A stretch of DNA of 8,186 nucleotides from an uncultured Ktedonobacteraceae bacterium (GCA_955652655.1 CATPCK010000558.1:1-8186), one strand, 5' to 3'. Positions 1 through 7,028 are shown, counted from the first letter of the stretch. Made by a program: numbers and translations. Notes: generated by a model from the sequence alone, not told the origin.

Positions 1-1
1 A

Positions 2-82
2 CCTAATGGTGGTGGATGGCAGGGACAGCAAGGATGGCAAGGGCAACCTAATGGTGGATGGCAGGGGCAACAAGAACAGCAA
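2..82 (+). repeat. Two imperfect direct repeats coding for PNGG(G)WQGQQ units
   Basis: Bases 2-46 and 47-82 both begin with cctaatggtgg, followed by atggcaggg and then CAA/CAG-rich sequence. The copies differ by a 3-base insertion (an extra GGT/GGA codon) and by a few third-position changes. The differences keep the frame, so this is a coding microrepeat within the disordered tail of the upstream gene. Confidence 0.6.
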
Positions 83-187
83 CACCGGCCAAATGAAGGG
101 CGGCAAGGTCAACCGATGCAGCCGCAGCCCCGGCAGCGACGTCCTCCTCAATTACCGACGGGGCCTCAGGGAAATGGTAGACAATAG
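2..187 (+). CDS. C-terminal end of a Gln/Gly/Pro-rich protein (5' end outside window)
   Basis: An open frame enters from the left edge (first complete codon at base 2) and stops at TAG 185-187, giving 61 visible residues. The composition is extremely biased: Gln, Gly, Pro, Asn and Arg dominate and there is almost nothing hydrophobic except Trp. The first part contains near-repeats of the type PNGGWQGQQ (residues about 1-9 and 16-24), and the last part is basic and proline-rich (PQPRQRRPPQ). This looks like an intrinsically disordered tail, as found after a membrane or DNA/RNA-binding domain, but the domain itself is off the window, so no function can be assigned. A hairpin follows 15 bases after the stop. 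The other frames here are less natural, and the repeat unit keeps phase in this frame. The reading frame is fairly sure; the function is unknown. Confidence 0.6.
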   Translation, partial: PNGGGWQGQQGWQGQPNGGWQGQQEQQHRPNEGRQGQPMQPQPRQRRPPQLPTGPQGNGRQ

Positions 188-202
188 GGAAAGAGGGAAT
201 GA

Positions 203-228
203 GGTCGGGAATAATGAGTAACCCGACC
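203..228 (+). terminator. Possible terminator hairpin after the Gln/Gly-rich gene
   Basis: A perfect 7-bp stem, ggtcggg (203-209) with cccgacc (222-228), encloses a 12-base AT-rich loop and begins 15 bases after the TAG stop. The position suits a transcription terminator. However, the downstream sequence is only mildly T-rich and has no proper T-run, so it may be a weak terminator or a 3'-end stabiliser. Confidence 0.35.
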
Positions 229-418
229 CCGTTCTCCTGGTAAATGCTCTTTCCAACTGTTCAATTTCTTCTAGAACTTCCTGGCGTTCTTTCATTTTAA
301 TACTTATTTAATGGTTTTACTACTTGCGAAACGCAGACTTTTCTGGTATTGTAAGTAACGTGTGTAAGGAACAGCTTGGAGCTTGTTTGCTTGCTCAACA
401 CGCAAGTGAGTATTGAAG

Positions 419-485
419 GTGAACGTCAGGACGACAGTGAGGTGCTGAGCTACTGATGGCAGGTTTCTGCTTTTTGGACGTTCAC
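419..485 (+). repeat. 9-bp perfect inverted repeat in the livK upstream region
   Basis: gtgaacgtc (419-427) is exactly complementary to gacgttcac (477-485), with 49 bases between. A smaller stem, gcag-gttt-ctgc, lies inside at about 459-470. It could form a branched RNA structure in a livK leader, or provide two half-sites for a looping regulator. It does not match any riboswitch class I recognise, and chance is not excluded. Confidence 0.3.
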
Positions 486-837
486 TTCCGTCTGTTGGCA
501 TGCGTAGATAAAGAAGAGTGTTTGATCTGGTTCCAGGTTTCATCAGTCGCACGGGTAAAAGTATTCCTGTATCCTACTCCTATTTCAGAGCGAAACGACA
601 AAGGGAGAACATGTCTTTACTGAGTAGGGACATGATTACGATCAAGGACAGAAGTCGTCCTGGCTTTTGCATGGCCTGGCCGGTTACCCTTTTTCAAAGC
701 ACGTCTGGACTGCTCGCTTATTTTTCTGTTCTGGCATGTTGTATGCTATCTTTTTGCTTCAGTTTAACGAGCGTGTATCAATATGCTCAGGATGTATGTG
801 ATTGTGTGCCATCACACGTCATGGAACCCGGTCCACG

Positions 838-845
838 AAGGAGGA
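838..845 (+). promoter_or_regulatory. Strong Shine-Dalgarno site that sets the livK start
   Basis: aaggagga (838-845) lies 6 bases before ATG 852. It is close to the full anti-16S complement and decides the start: the in-frame ATG at 783 would add 23 residues in front of a textbook lipoprotein signal and has no such site. Confidence 0.85.
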
Positions 846-851
846 CATATT

Positions 852-2111
852 ATGAGACGAAGTTATCTACCAAAAACGCTCACGGTATTCGCCGTTCTTT
901 TCACGCTGCTGCTGAGTGCCTGCGGGGCATTCGGTGGCAACACTTCTACTCCCAACGGAGGCAATACCATGCCCTCGGGGCCAATAAAAATCGGCGTCTC
1001 GCTCTCTTTGACGGGAGATAATTCAGCCGACGGACAGGCAAGTAAGCAGGGGTACGAGACCTGGCAAGCCTTTATCAACAGCCACGGAGGGCTGCTCGGT
1101 CACCAGGTCCAGATGCTCTACCTGGACGACGGGACGAAGCAGGATCAGGTTCGCGCGAACTACCAAAAGCTGATTACAGTCGACAAAGTCAACTTGGTCG
1201 TAGGGCCATTTAATGATCCCCAAACCATTACTGGGGCCGAGGTTGCTCGGCAGCACCACATGGCCTTCCTGGAAGGCTCCGGAACCGGGCCAGAGGTTTT
1301 CAAGAACGGGCTGGACAACCTGTTTTCCGTCTCGCTCTCGGCGACGTCCTATTTCACCAGTTTTGTGCATTATGTTCTGTCCCTTCCAGCCGGTATGCGT
1401 CCGGCGACGGCTGCCTATGCCACTTCAGACGACGGGTTCACTCAGTCGCAAATCGACTCAGCCAGAACGGGGCTGGAGAAGGGCGGAATCAAAACAGCCC
1501 TCTACACGGTCTACCCAGCCGAAAATGCAGATCCCACAGGGCCTGCGCAGAAGGTCGTGGCCTCCCATGCAGACATTGTCCTGCTTGGTACGCTCGGGCT
1601 ACAGGACAACCTGGCCTATATGAAGACCTTCCTCCAGCAGCACTTTAATCCGAAGTTAATCGCTGCATCAGCCGGACCCGATCAGGGCCAGGACTTCATT
1701 AATGCCATCGGGAAAAACAATACGGAGGGACTGATCGTACCAAACGATGGGTGGTGGCCAGAAGCGAAGAACTATCAAAACACCGAGTTCATACAGCTCA
1801 TCACCTCCAAGTACAAGATCACCTCGGACGCCATCAGTTCCGATTCGGTACAGGCCTTCTCTGTGGGTCAGGTGCTGCAGCAGGCCATCGAGAAAACAAA
1901 GTCCCTGGATAACCAGAAGCTGATAGATGAGCTGCGTGCGGACACCTTCCAGAGCCTCCAGGGCCCGGTGGCGTTTGATAATGTAGGGCAAAACAAATTG
2001 TCCGTGGCATACCTGTTCCAATGGCAAAAGGGGAGCTTGATCCCTGTCTATCCGCAGGGACAGGCTCAGGCAAACGTAGAATACCCGAAGCCGAACTGGA
2101 CCACATCCTAA
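852..2111 (+). CDS. livK: HAAT-family ABC importer substrate-binding lipoprotein (LivK-like)
   Basis: This is the extracytoplasmic binding protein of a branched-chain amino acid type ABC importer, 419 residues. It starts at ATG 852, behind a strong Shine-Dalgarno site. Residues 2-24 are a lipoprotein signal: basic MRRSYLPK, a hydrophobic stretch, and lipobox LSAC with Cys24 as the lipidation site. A flexible Gly/Ser/Thr/Asn/Pro linker follows (25-43). The type I periplasmic-binding fold begins with IKIGVSLSLTGD (45-56). Further family signs are VVGPF (116-120), a GSGTGPE segment (142-148) where relatives hold the ligand's amino-acid head group, and LQGPVAFD (369-376) near the end. The length is usual for the family. 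The true ligand cannot be read from sequence: relatives bind Leu/Ile/Val, aromatic amino acids, amides or urea. It is separated from livH by a strong stem-loop, which suggests higher expression than the membrane parts. Confidence 0.93.
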   Translation: MRRSYLPKTLTVFAVLFTLLLSACGAFGGNTSTPNGGNTMPSGPIKIGVSLSLTGDNSADGQASKQGYETWQAFINSHGGLLGHQVQMLYLDDGTKQDQVRANYQKLITVDKVNLVVGPFNDPQTITGAEVARQHHMAFLEGSGTGPEVFKNGLDNLFSVSLSATSYFTSFVHYVLSLPAGMRPATAAYATSDDGFTQSQIDSARTGLEKGGIKTALYTVYPAENADPTGPAQKVVASHADIVLLGTLGLQDNLAYMKTFLQQHFNPKLIAASAGPDQGQDFINAIGKNNTEGLIVPNDGWWPEAKNYQNTEFIQLITSKYKITSDAISSDSVQAFSVGQVLQQAIEKTKSLDNQKLIDELRADTFQSLQGPVAFDNVGQNKLSVAYLFQWQKGSLIPVYPQGQAQANVEYPKPNWTTS

Positions 2112-2137
2112 TTTGCCTGCCGTGTGGTCCGAGGGAG

Positions 2138-2195
2138 CACGATCACCGCGCGTTTGTATTCCCATTTCCTTCGCTGTGAACGTGCGGTGATCGTG
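2138..2195 (+). promoter_or_regulatory. Strong stem-loop in the livK-livH gap
   Basis: cacgatcaccgc (2138-2149) is perfectly complementary to gcggtgatcgtg (2184-2195). The stem continues inward through a G-T wobble and four more pairs (to 2154/2179), giving about 17 pairs around a 24-base loop. It begins 26 bases after the livK stop and ends 25 bases before the livH start. There is no T-run after it (the sequence is purine-rich), so it is not a canonical intrinsic terminator. In binding-protein operons such structures commonly protect the 3' end of the binding-protein mRNA or reduce read-through, so that more binding protein than permease is made. That role here is inference. Confidence 0.75.
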
Positions 2196-2220
2196 GTATG
2201 AGAAAGAGAGATCCATCATC

Positions 2221-3102
2221 GTGACGCTTATTCTCCAAGGGGTCCTGCTCGGCATTCTGACCGGCGGCGTGTATGCCCTTATGGCATCAGGATTAACCTT
2301 GATCTTCGGGGTGTTGGAGATTATCAACATCGCACAGGGTATTCTGGTGATCCTGGGGGCCTATCTCTCGTATTGGCTGGAGCAACGGTTCCACATTGAC
2401 CTCTTTGTAGGGCTTTTTATCACTATCCCGGCCATGTTCCTGCTCGGGGTGGTCATTGAGTGGGCCTTCATTCGTCGGCTCAGGTGGGACCGCGTCACTT
2501 TGTCCATCCTGGTCACCTTTGCGATCGCCATCATCGTCGAAGGTGCACTGCAGTTCTTCTTCACGGGAAACCTGGTGGAAGAGCACGCCTGGTATATTGA
2601 CAAATCCGTCTACGTGCCTTTTCTCGATTTCTATATGCCTCTCATCTACATCTTTGCCTTCATCCTGAGCGTGGTCTTGCTGGCAGGACTCTACCTGTTC
2701 ATCTATCGAACTACCTTTGGCCGCTGCGTACGCGCGTCGATGCAGAATCGCACGGCGGCATCCCACATTGGGATCAACGTGCCGCGAGTGCAAACAATGA
2801 CCTTCGGCATCGGCGTCTCCCTGGCAGCTGCGGGAGGGATGGCATTTGGCGCAACCAATGCATTTAATCCTGCCAGTTCCTATGACCTCATCTCGCGTCT
2901 CCTGGTGATCATCGTCCTGGGAGGAATGGGCAGCTTATGGGGTGCGCTCATAGGATCGCTCATCATGATCATCATCAGCGACGTGGTTGTCCTGACCTGG
3001 GATCCCACCTGGGCAAGCACGGTGTTTTTTATCTTCCTGGTAATCCTGCTCTTACTTCGCCCTCAGGGCCTGTTCGGAAGGCTGGAGGGGAGAAAGCAAT
3101 GA
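2221..3102 (+). CDS. livH: HAAT-family ABC importer permease LivH
   Basis: This is one of the two integral membrane subunits that form the translocation path, 293 residues. The start is GTG 2221: an in-frame TGA at 2188 excludes longer versions, and the N-terminus from there matches the family. The Shine-Dalgarno is weak (purine-rich agaaagagag, 2201-2210). Family marks: GVYALMASGLTLIFGVLEIINIAQG (16-40, first helices), the cytoplasmic EAA-like coupling loop YRTTFGRCVRASMQN (162-176) that contacts the ATPase, VLGGMGSLWGALIGS (232-246), and the terminal LRPQGLFG (279-286). About eight hydrophobic segments are visible. The stop overlaps the livM start by ATGA, indicating translational coupling. 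The weak start and the stem-loop just upstream fit lower expression than livK. The assignment as LivH rather than LivM rests on length and these motifs. Confidence 0.93.
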   Translation: MTLILQGVLLGILTGGVYALMASGLTLIFGVLEIINIAQGILVILGAYLSYWLEQRFHIDLFVGLFITIPAMFLLGVVIEWAFIRRLRWDRVTLSILVTFAIAIIVEGALQFFFTGNLVEEHAWYIDKSVYVPFLDFYMPLIYIFAFILSVVLLAGLYLFIYRTTFGRCVRASMQNRTAASHIGINVPRVQTMTFGIGVSLAAAGGMAFGATNAFNPASSYDLISRLLVIIVLGGMGSLWGALIGSLIMIIISDVVVLTWDPTWASTVFFIFLVILLLLRPQGLFGRLEGRKQ

Positions 3103-4124
3103 AGCTCGTCAGAACGCTGGTGTTGCTCGGGATTATCGCATTCGTCGGTATCTTTCCGGTAGGCATCGCACCGAACGATGCGGTCAATACGATTGCTGTC
3201 TTTGCCTTGATCGGGGCCATTGCGGTAGTGGGATGGAACATCTTCTCAGGCTACACGGGGTACATCTCGTTGGGGCACTCAGTGTTCTATGGATTGGGAG
3301 CATACACCTTTGGGCTGGTCAGCCGGGGCTGGCATATTCCCGGGGGATGGGTGCCGTTCCTGTTGCTCCCGCTGGTGGGACTGGTCGCAGGCGTTGTGGC
3401 TCTCCCATTGGGGTGGATCGCGCTCCGCACGCGACGGCACACCTTTGTCGTCATCACCATTGCATTCGTCTTTATCTTCCAGTTGCTGGCCTATAACCTG
3501 CGGGGAATTACCCATGGTTCAAACGGGGTGTTCATGCCTCTGACTCCCTGGGTGGCACCGTATGCCGACCTCCCGTTCTATTACGTCGCCTTCGGAGTAC
3601 TACTTGTGACAATCGGTATCTCCTGGCGGATACGGCACTCGAAATTCGGCTTAGGGCTGCTAGCGATTCGCGACGATGAAGACCGTGCGCTTGGGCTAGG
3701 CGTGCAGACGGGAGCATTTAAGCTCTGCGCCTATGCGGTCTCCGCCGTTTTTGTCGGCATGGCAGGGGCCATATTTGCCTACTACGTTGGGGCCATCTAC
3801 CCCGAAGGGGCCTTCAATCCCGCATTCGATATCACTATTGCCTTGATGGCCTTCTTAGGGGGGTTGGGTACCGTTGTGGGGCCACTAGTTGGGGCGCTGG
3901 TTGTCACCCCGCTGCAGCAATACCTGGACCTGCAGTTTGGCGGCAATGGGGTCAACCTCGTCATTTATGGAGCCCTTTTCCTGGCAATCATCCTGCTGCT
4001 CCCTCGGGGCGTTATACCTTCATTACAGGAGCAGTGGCGACGCTGGCAAGCGATCCGCAAAACACAACTTGGCGGTAATGTTCCCACTGCCCGGCCTGAG
4101 CAGCCTGCCAAGCTGGCAGAATGA
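3099..4124 (+). CDS. livM: HAAT-family ABC importer permease LivM
   Basis: This is the second membrane subunit of the importer, 341 residues, starting at ATG 3099 inside the livH stop (ATGA overlap). A GGAGG at 3084-3088 lies within the end of livH, 10 bases before the start. An upstream extension would run through livH in another frame and is not credible. Marks of the LivM family: GYTGYISLGHSVFYGLGAY (51-69), the coupling loop SKFGLGLLAIRDDEDRALGLGV (181-202), GGLGTVVGPLVGA (254-266), and LPRG (301-304) at the end of the last helix. A polar tail of about 35 residues (from about 307), rich in Gln, Arg, Pro and Ala, follows and is poorly conserved in the family. It pairs with LivH to form the channel that LivG and LivF power. 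Confidence 0.93.
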   Translation: MKLVRTLVLLGIIAFVGIFPVGIAPNDAVNTIAVFALIGAIAVVGWNIFSGYTGYISLGHSVFYGLGAYTFGLVSRGWHIPGGWVPFLLLPLVGLVAGVVALPLGWIALRTRRHTFVVITIAFVFIFQLLAYNLRGITHGSNGVFMPLTPWVAPYADLPFYYVAFGVLLVTIGISWRIRHSKFGLGLLAIRDDEDRALGLGVQTGAFKLCAYAVSAVFVGMAGAIFAYYVGAIYPEGAFNPAFDITIALMAFLGGLGTVVGPLVGALVVTPLQQYLDLQFGGNGVNLVIYGALFLAIILLLPRGVIPSLQEQWRRWQAIRKTQLGGNVPTARPEQPAKLAE

Positions 4125-4143
4125 GGAGGAGAAGGATAAGGAT

Positions 4144-4872
4144 ATGAGCCTTTTGGAAGTGCAGAGCGTTTCCAAGGCCTTTGGGGGCATCCAGGCCCTC
4201 TCAGGCTGTTCGATTGCTGTTGAGCAGGGCATGATCACGGGATTGATCGGCCCCAACGGCTCAGGCAAAACGACCCTGTTCAATGTGATTACCGGGTACG
4301 AGCGCATAGACACGGGCGAGATTCGTTTCAATGGAAGAGCCATCACAGGGGAGAAACCAGACAAGATATTTGGCCTGGGCATAGGCCGGACGTTTCAACT
4401 GACACGCGTCTTTTCTCGCCTCACCGTGCTCGAGAACATGCACGTCGCTCTCCAGCGCAATGTGCGAGGGTTACTGAAACACTGGGGGCCGTCCCAAGAG
4501 CAACGCCAGGCCCTGGACTTGCTAGACTTTGTGGGCCTTACCAGGCTCAAAGATGCACCGGCAGGCAATCTCTCGTATGGGCAAAAGAAATTGCTGGAGT
4601 TCGCCCTCGTCCTGGTGGCCCAGCCACAGGTGATCCTGTTAGATGAACCCGCAGGTGGGGTGAACCCCACCATGGTCAATGAGTTGGCAGGCCATATTCG
4701 CACGCTCAACAAGCAAGGCGTGACCTTCCTGGTGGTTGAGCATAATATGGAGTTCGTGATGGGACTTTGCGATACGGTGAACGTGATGCACCGCGGAACA
4801 AAAATTGCCGAAGGGCCACCCACTATGGTGCGCAACAACCCCGGGGTGCTGGAAGCCTACTTAGGAGTGTGA
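4144..4872 (+). CDS. livG: HAAT-family ABC importer ATPase LivG
   Basis: This is a cytoplasmic nucleotide-binding subunit, 242 residues. The start is ATG 4144, 19 bases after livM, preceded by a run of Shine-Dalgarno-like bases (ggaggagaagga, 4125-4136). Longer in-frame starts lie inside livM. All ABC motifs are present: Walker A GPNGSGKT (36-43), Q-loop Gln85 in GRTFQLTRVF, signature LSYGQ (143-147), Walker B VILLDEP (163-169), D-loop-like AGGVNP (170-175), and switch His200 in VVEHNM. LSYGQ in place of LSGGQ and the RTFQ..R.F stretch are typical of LivG. The C-terminus EAYLGV is also typical of this family. It should form a heterodimer with LivF beneath LivH/LivM. Confidence 0.95.
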   Translation: MSLLEVQSVSKAFGGIQALSGCSIAVEQGMITGLIGPNGSGKTTLFNVITGYERIDTGEIRFNGRAITGEKPDKIFGLGIGRTFQLTRVFSRLTVLENMHVALQRNVRGLLKHWGPSQEQRQALDLLDFVGLTRLKDAPAGNLSYGQKKLLEFALVLVAQPQVILLDEPAGGVNPTMVNELAGHIRTLNKQGVTFLVVEHNMEFVMGLCDTVNVMHRGTKIAEGPPTMVRNNPGVLEAYLGV

Positions 4873-4874
4873 GC

Positions 4875-5594
4875 ATGCTGAATTTAACGAACATTGTTGC
4901 AGGTTATGGAGGGGGCGATGTCCTCAAAGGAGTGGATCTCGAGGTTAAGAAGGGATCGCTTACCTGTATTGTGGGACCTAACGGTGCAGGCAAGTCCACG
5001 GTGCTGCGGGTGATCAGTGGCTTGCTGAAGCCTCGTGTCGGCACGGTCACGTTTCATGAACAGTCCATTGTCGGCATGACAACGCCACACATTTTGCAAT
5101 TGGGCATAGCACAGATTCCGCAAGAACACAGCCTGTTCCCTAACATGACCGTCAGGGAGAATATGGAGCTTGGCGGACTGCTCCTGCGCGATAAACGCAA
5201 GATCGAGCGGCGCTTAGCTAAAATTGAGGGGCAGTTCCCGATCGTCAAGGAACGGGCGAAAGAACAGGCGAGGAGTCTGTCAGGCGGCCAGCAGCGCCAG
5301 GTCGAGATTGCCCGCGCCCTTATGCTCGACCCGGTGTTGGTGTTGGTGGATGAGCCATCGATGAGCCTGGATCCGAAGACGCTTGTCCAGGTATTTGAAA
5401 CCATTCAGCACATGCATCGCGCCGGCACAACCGTGCTGCTGGTTGAACAAAATGTGCGTGCAGGACTGGCCATCGCCACCTATGGGGTCGTTATGGAATC
5501 AGGACGTGTACGCATGCAGGGCCCGGCAGAACGAGTCCGAGAAGACCCCGAGATGGGCCACCTCTTCTTCGGTGGGACCCTTTCGGGGGCATAA
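4875..5594 (+). CDS. livF: HAAT-family ABC importer ATPase LivF
   Basis: This is the second ATPase of the importer, 239 residues. ATG 4875 is 2 bases after the livG stop, with taggag (4862-4867) placed 7 bases upstream inside livG. An in-frame ATG at 4767 lies within livG and lacks any reason to be used. Motifs: Walker A GPNGAGKS (34-41), Q-loop Gln83 in IPQEHSLFPNMTVREN, signature LSGGQ (135-139), and Walker B VLVLVDEP (154-161). The switch position carries Gln192 (LVEQN) instead of His; this is normal for LivF and is not a defect. The C-terminal end (LFFGGTLSGA) is slightly changed from the usual 'YLG' ending. It should act with LivG as a heterodimer. The 2-base gap implies coupled translation. 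Confidence 0.95.
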   Translation: MLNLTNIVAGYGGGDVLKGVDLEVKKGSLTCIVGPNGAGKSTVLRVISGLLKPRVGTVTFHEQSIVGMTTPHILQLGIAQIPQEHSLFPNMTVRENMELGGLLLRDKRKIERRLAKIEGQFPIVKERAKEQARSLSGGQQRQVEIARALMLDPVLVLVDEPSMSLDPKTLVQVFETIQHMHRAGTTVLLVEQNVRAGLAIATYGVVMESGRVRMQGPAERVREDPEMGHLFFGGTLSGA

Positions 5595-5676
5595 GATGCA
5601 TGGAAGGCAGAGTAGTCGAACCTGAAGCAGCTCACACAGGCTGTGAACATTATTGTTCTTTCAATCTAGGGAAACC

Positions 5677-6846
5677 ATGACGATTATTACAGAACCCTAT
5701 CCACGCTTTTCAGCAGAGGAGTTCGTACGAAGATATGGGGCCGTGCGAGTATTGATGCGCGAGGCTGATCTTGCTGCACTGCTTCTGTACAGCACCATCA
5801 GCTCCCCATACGAAGTTCATTACCTTTCGAATTTCCCGGCGACCTGGGAGGCCCTGATCGTCTTTCCACTGGAAGGCGAGCCAACGCTGCTGCTGGAACT
5901 GTACAATCATCTGCCGAATGCGCGACAGATCGCAAGTATCGACGACGTACGTTGGGGGGGCCCGGACCTTGTGGACTCAGCTGTCCTCAATATACGGGAG
6001 CGAGGGCTGGCGGAGACCAGAGTTGGCCTCATAGGCAAGCTCCCCTATCAATACGAACAAGCGCTACGACAACAGCTTCCGCAAGCAACCTTCGTTGATT
6101 TTACTGTACCATATCGCCATCTGCGCCTCGTGAAGAGCGAGGAAGAGATCGCCTTTCTGCGTCTAGGTGCCCAGCTGAGTGATCGCGCCATCGAGGCGCT
6201 GGAACGCGAGGCTCGTCCGGGAACCAGCGAACACGAACTGGCGGCCATTGTAGAGGGAACGTACCTTGGGCTTGGTGGGAAGAATAATATTCACTTTATG
6301 GCCACGACACCGATGAGTAATCCACGCGTCTGTGTGCCCGCGCAGTATCACACCAATCGCGCCCTGGAACAAGGCGATGTACTGATCACCGAGATCGGTG
6401 CGCAATATATGCAAGGTTACCCGGGGCAAATCTTGCGTCCCTTTGCCATTGGTGCGAAGCCCACCGTTGCCTATCAGCAGCTTTACGATGTGGCCGTTGA
6501 AGCATTTCACCGCATAACGAGCGTGCTTCGCGATGGAACAACGGTTGAGGAAGTTCTCGACGCTGCTGACTACATCCACCACGCCGGCTTTAGTATCTAC
6601 GATGACCTGGTGCATAGTTATGGTGGAGGCTATTTGCCTCCCATCCTGCGTACACGCCAAACCAGCGCCCGACCGGCAGAACCGTTTGCCTTCAAAGAGA
6701 ACATGACCATTGTGGTACAGCCGAACGTGATTAGCAAGGATGAGCGTATGGGAGTACAGATTGGTGAGTTGTTACGGGTGACGAACACAGGTATACAATC
6801 GCTCCATAGCTATCCGATGCGCTTTATCCAGTGTGGTACGAAGTGA
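5677..6846 (+). CDS. M24 (creatinase/aminopeptidase P fold) protein lacking canonical metal ligands
   Basis: This is a 389-residue cytoplasmic protein with the two-domain layout of creatinase and Xaa-Pro peptidases: a creatinase-type N-terminal domain (about 10-150, with YEVHYLSNFPATWEALIVFP at 45-64) and a pita-bread domain (about 152-375, starting LVKSEEEIAFLRLGAQ). Aligned by eye to E. coli aminopeptidase P, the five metal ligands D260, D271, H354, E383 and E406 fall on E239, Q251, Y315, Q348 and G363. A Mn-dependent peptidase is therefore unlikely. Creatinase also has this fold without metal, so a C-N or amide hydrolase is possible. The start at ATG 5677 follows agggaa; an in-frame TTG at 5653 would add 8 residues and has no ribosome site. 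The gene lies 82 bases after livF on the same strand, probably co-transcribed. The substrate is unknown; annotation pipelines would call it an aminopeptidase P family protein. Confidence 0.85.
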   Translation: MTIITEPYPRFSAEEFVRRYGAVRVLMREADLAALLLYSTISSPYEVHYLSNFPATWEALIVFPLEGEPTLLLELYNHLPNARQIASIDDVRWGGPDLVDSAVLNIRERGLAETRVGLIGKLPYQYEQALRQQLPQATFVDFTVPYRHLRLVKSEEEIAFLRLGAQLSDRAIEALEREARPGTSEHELAAIVEGTYLGLGGKNNIHFMATTPMSNPRVCVPAQYHTNRALEQGDVLITEIGAQYMQGYPGQILRPFAIGAKPTVAYQQLYDVAVEAFHRITSVLRDGTTVEEVLDAADYIHHAGFSIYDDLVHSYGGGYLPPILRTRQTSARPAEPFAFKENMTIVVQPNVISKDERMGVQIGELLRVTNTGIQSLHSYPMRFIQCGTK

Positions 6847-6909
6847 TCTACTATTCGACATTGTTCATAACAGCGGCAAACAAATCTGTCTATCGATACG
6901 GTTAGCTCA

Positions 6910-6924
6910 CAGCGCAGCGCGCTG
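6910..6924 (+). repeat. Short GC-rich stem-loop after the M24 gene
   Basis: cagcgc (6910-6915) pairs exactly with gcgctg (6919-6924) around a 3-base loop, 63 bases after the M24 stop. Alternatively, the 10-base palindrome cagcgcgctg (6915-6924) can be read here. No T-run follows. It may contribute to ending the operon transcript together with the next hairpin. Confidence 0.3.
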
Positions 6925-6929
6925 AACCT

Positions 6930-6956
6930 CGCTTTGACGATATACGGACCAAAGCG
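6930..6956 (+). terminator. Possible terminator hairpin at the end of the operon
   Basis: cgctttg (6930-6936) is perfectly complementary to caaagcg (6950-6956), with a 13-base loop. It lies between the M24 gene and the next ORF. There is no immediate T-run (a T-rich stretch, attccttttgt, comes about 17 bases later), so this is at best a weak intrinsic terminator. Confidence 0.3.
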
Positions 6957-7028
6957 TCTCGTGTTCGGTAGCGATATTCCTTTTGTCTCAACCAGGCACA
7001 ACCTGCCTCGACAACGGAGAATGAGTAG

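Larger units (their letters stand above)
188..851. other. Long intergenic region upstream of livK
   Basis: This is 664 bases between the upstream stop and the livK start with no convincing gene. It holds a hairpin at 203-228, a 9-bp inverted repeat at 419-427/477-485, several short weak stem-loops, and the livK ribosome binding site. The livK promoter should lie here. The best match I find by eye is poor: TTGCTT (754-759), 16 bases, TATCAA (776-781). Open frames on both strands (for example 304-552 minus and 611-1021 plus) have no recognisable protein character. No tRNA, CRISPR array or insertion sequence end was recognised. Confidence 0.6.

Noticed and set aside
304..552. 82-codon minus-strand ORF in the livK upstream region
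   Set aside because: GTG start without a ribosome site, irregular composition, no recognisable motif; probably chance.
797..816. TGTGA ... TCACA inverted pair before livK resembling a CRP-type operator
   Set aside because: The half-sites are 10 bases apart rather than the 6 of a CRP-family site, and it lies so close to the start codon that a small mRNA hairpin is an equal explanation.
783..851. Longer livK start at ATG 783
   Set aside because: It would place 23 residues before a textbook lipoprotein signal, and the strong Shine-Dalgarno site fits only ATG 852.
611..1021. Plus-strand ORF starting at ATG 611 after aagggag, with a hydrophobic stretch around bases 680-770
   Set aside because: It overlaps the first 170 bases of livK out of frame, and its C-terminal part is plainly a shadow of livK. 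The front part resembles no protein I know. A short membrane peptide cannot be fully excluded, but the evidence is the ribosome-like site alone.
5448..5453. Missing switch histidine in the second ATPase (Gln192 in VEQN)
   Set aside because: Gln at this position is the normal LivF family state, not a damaged ATPase.
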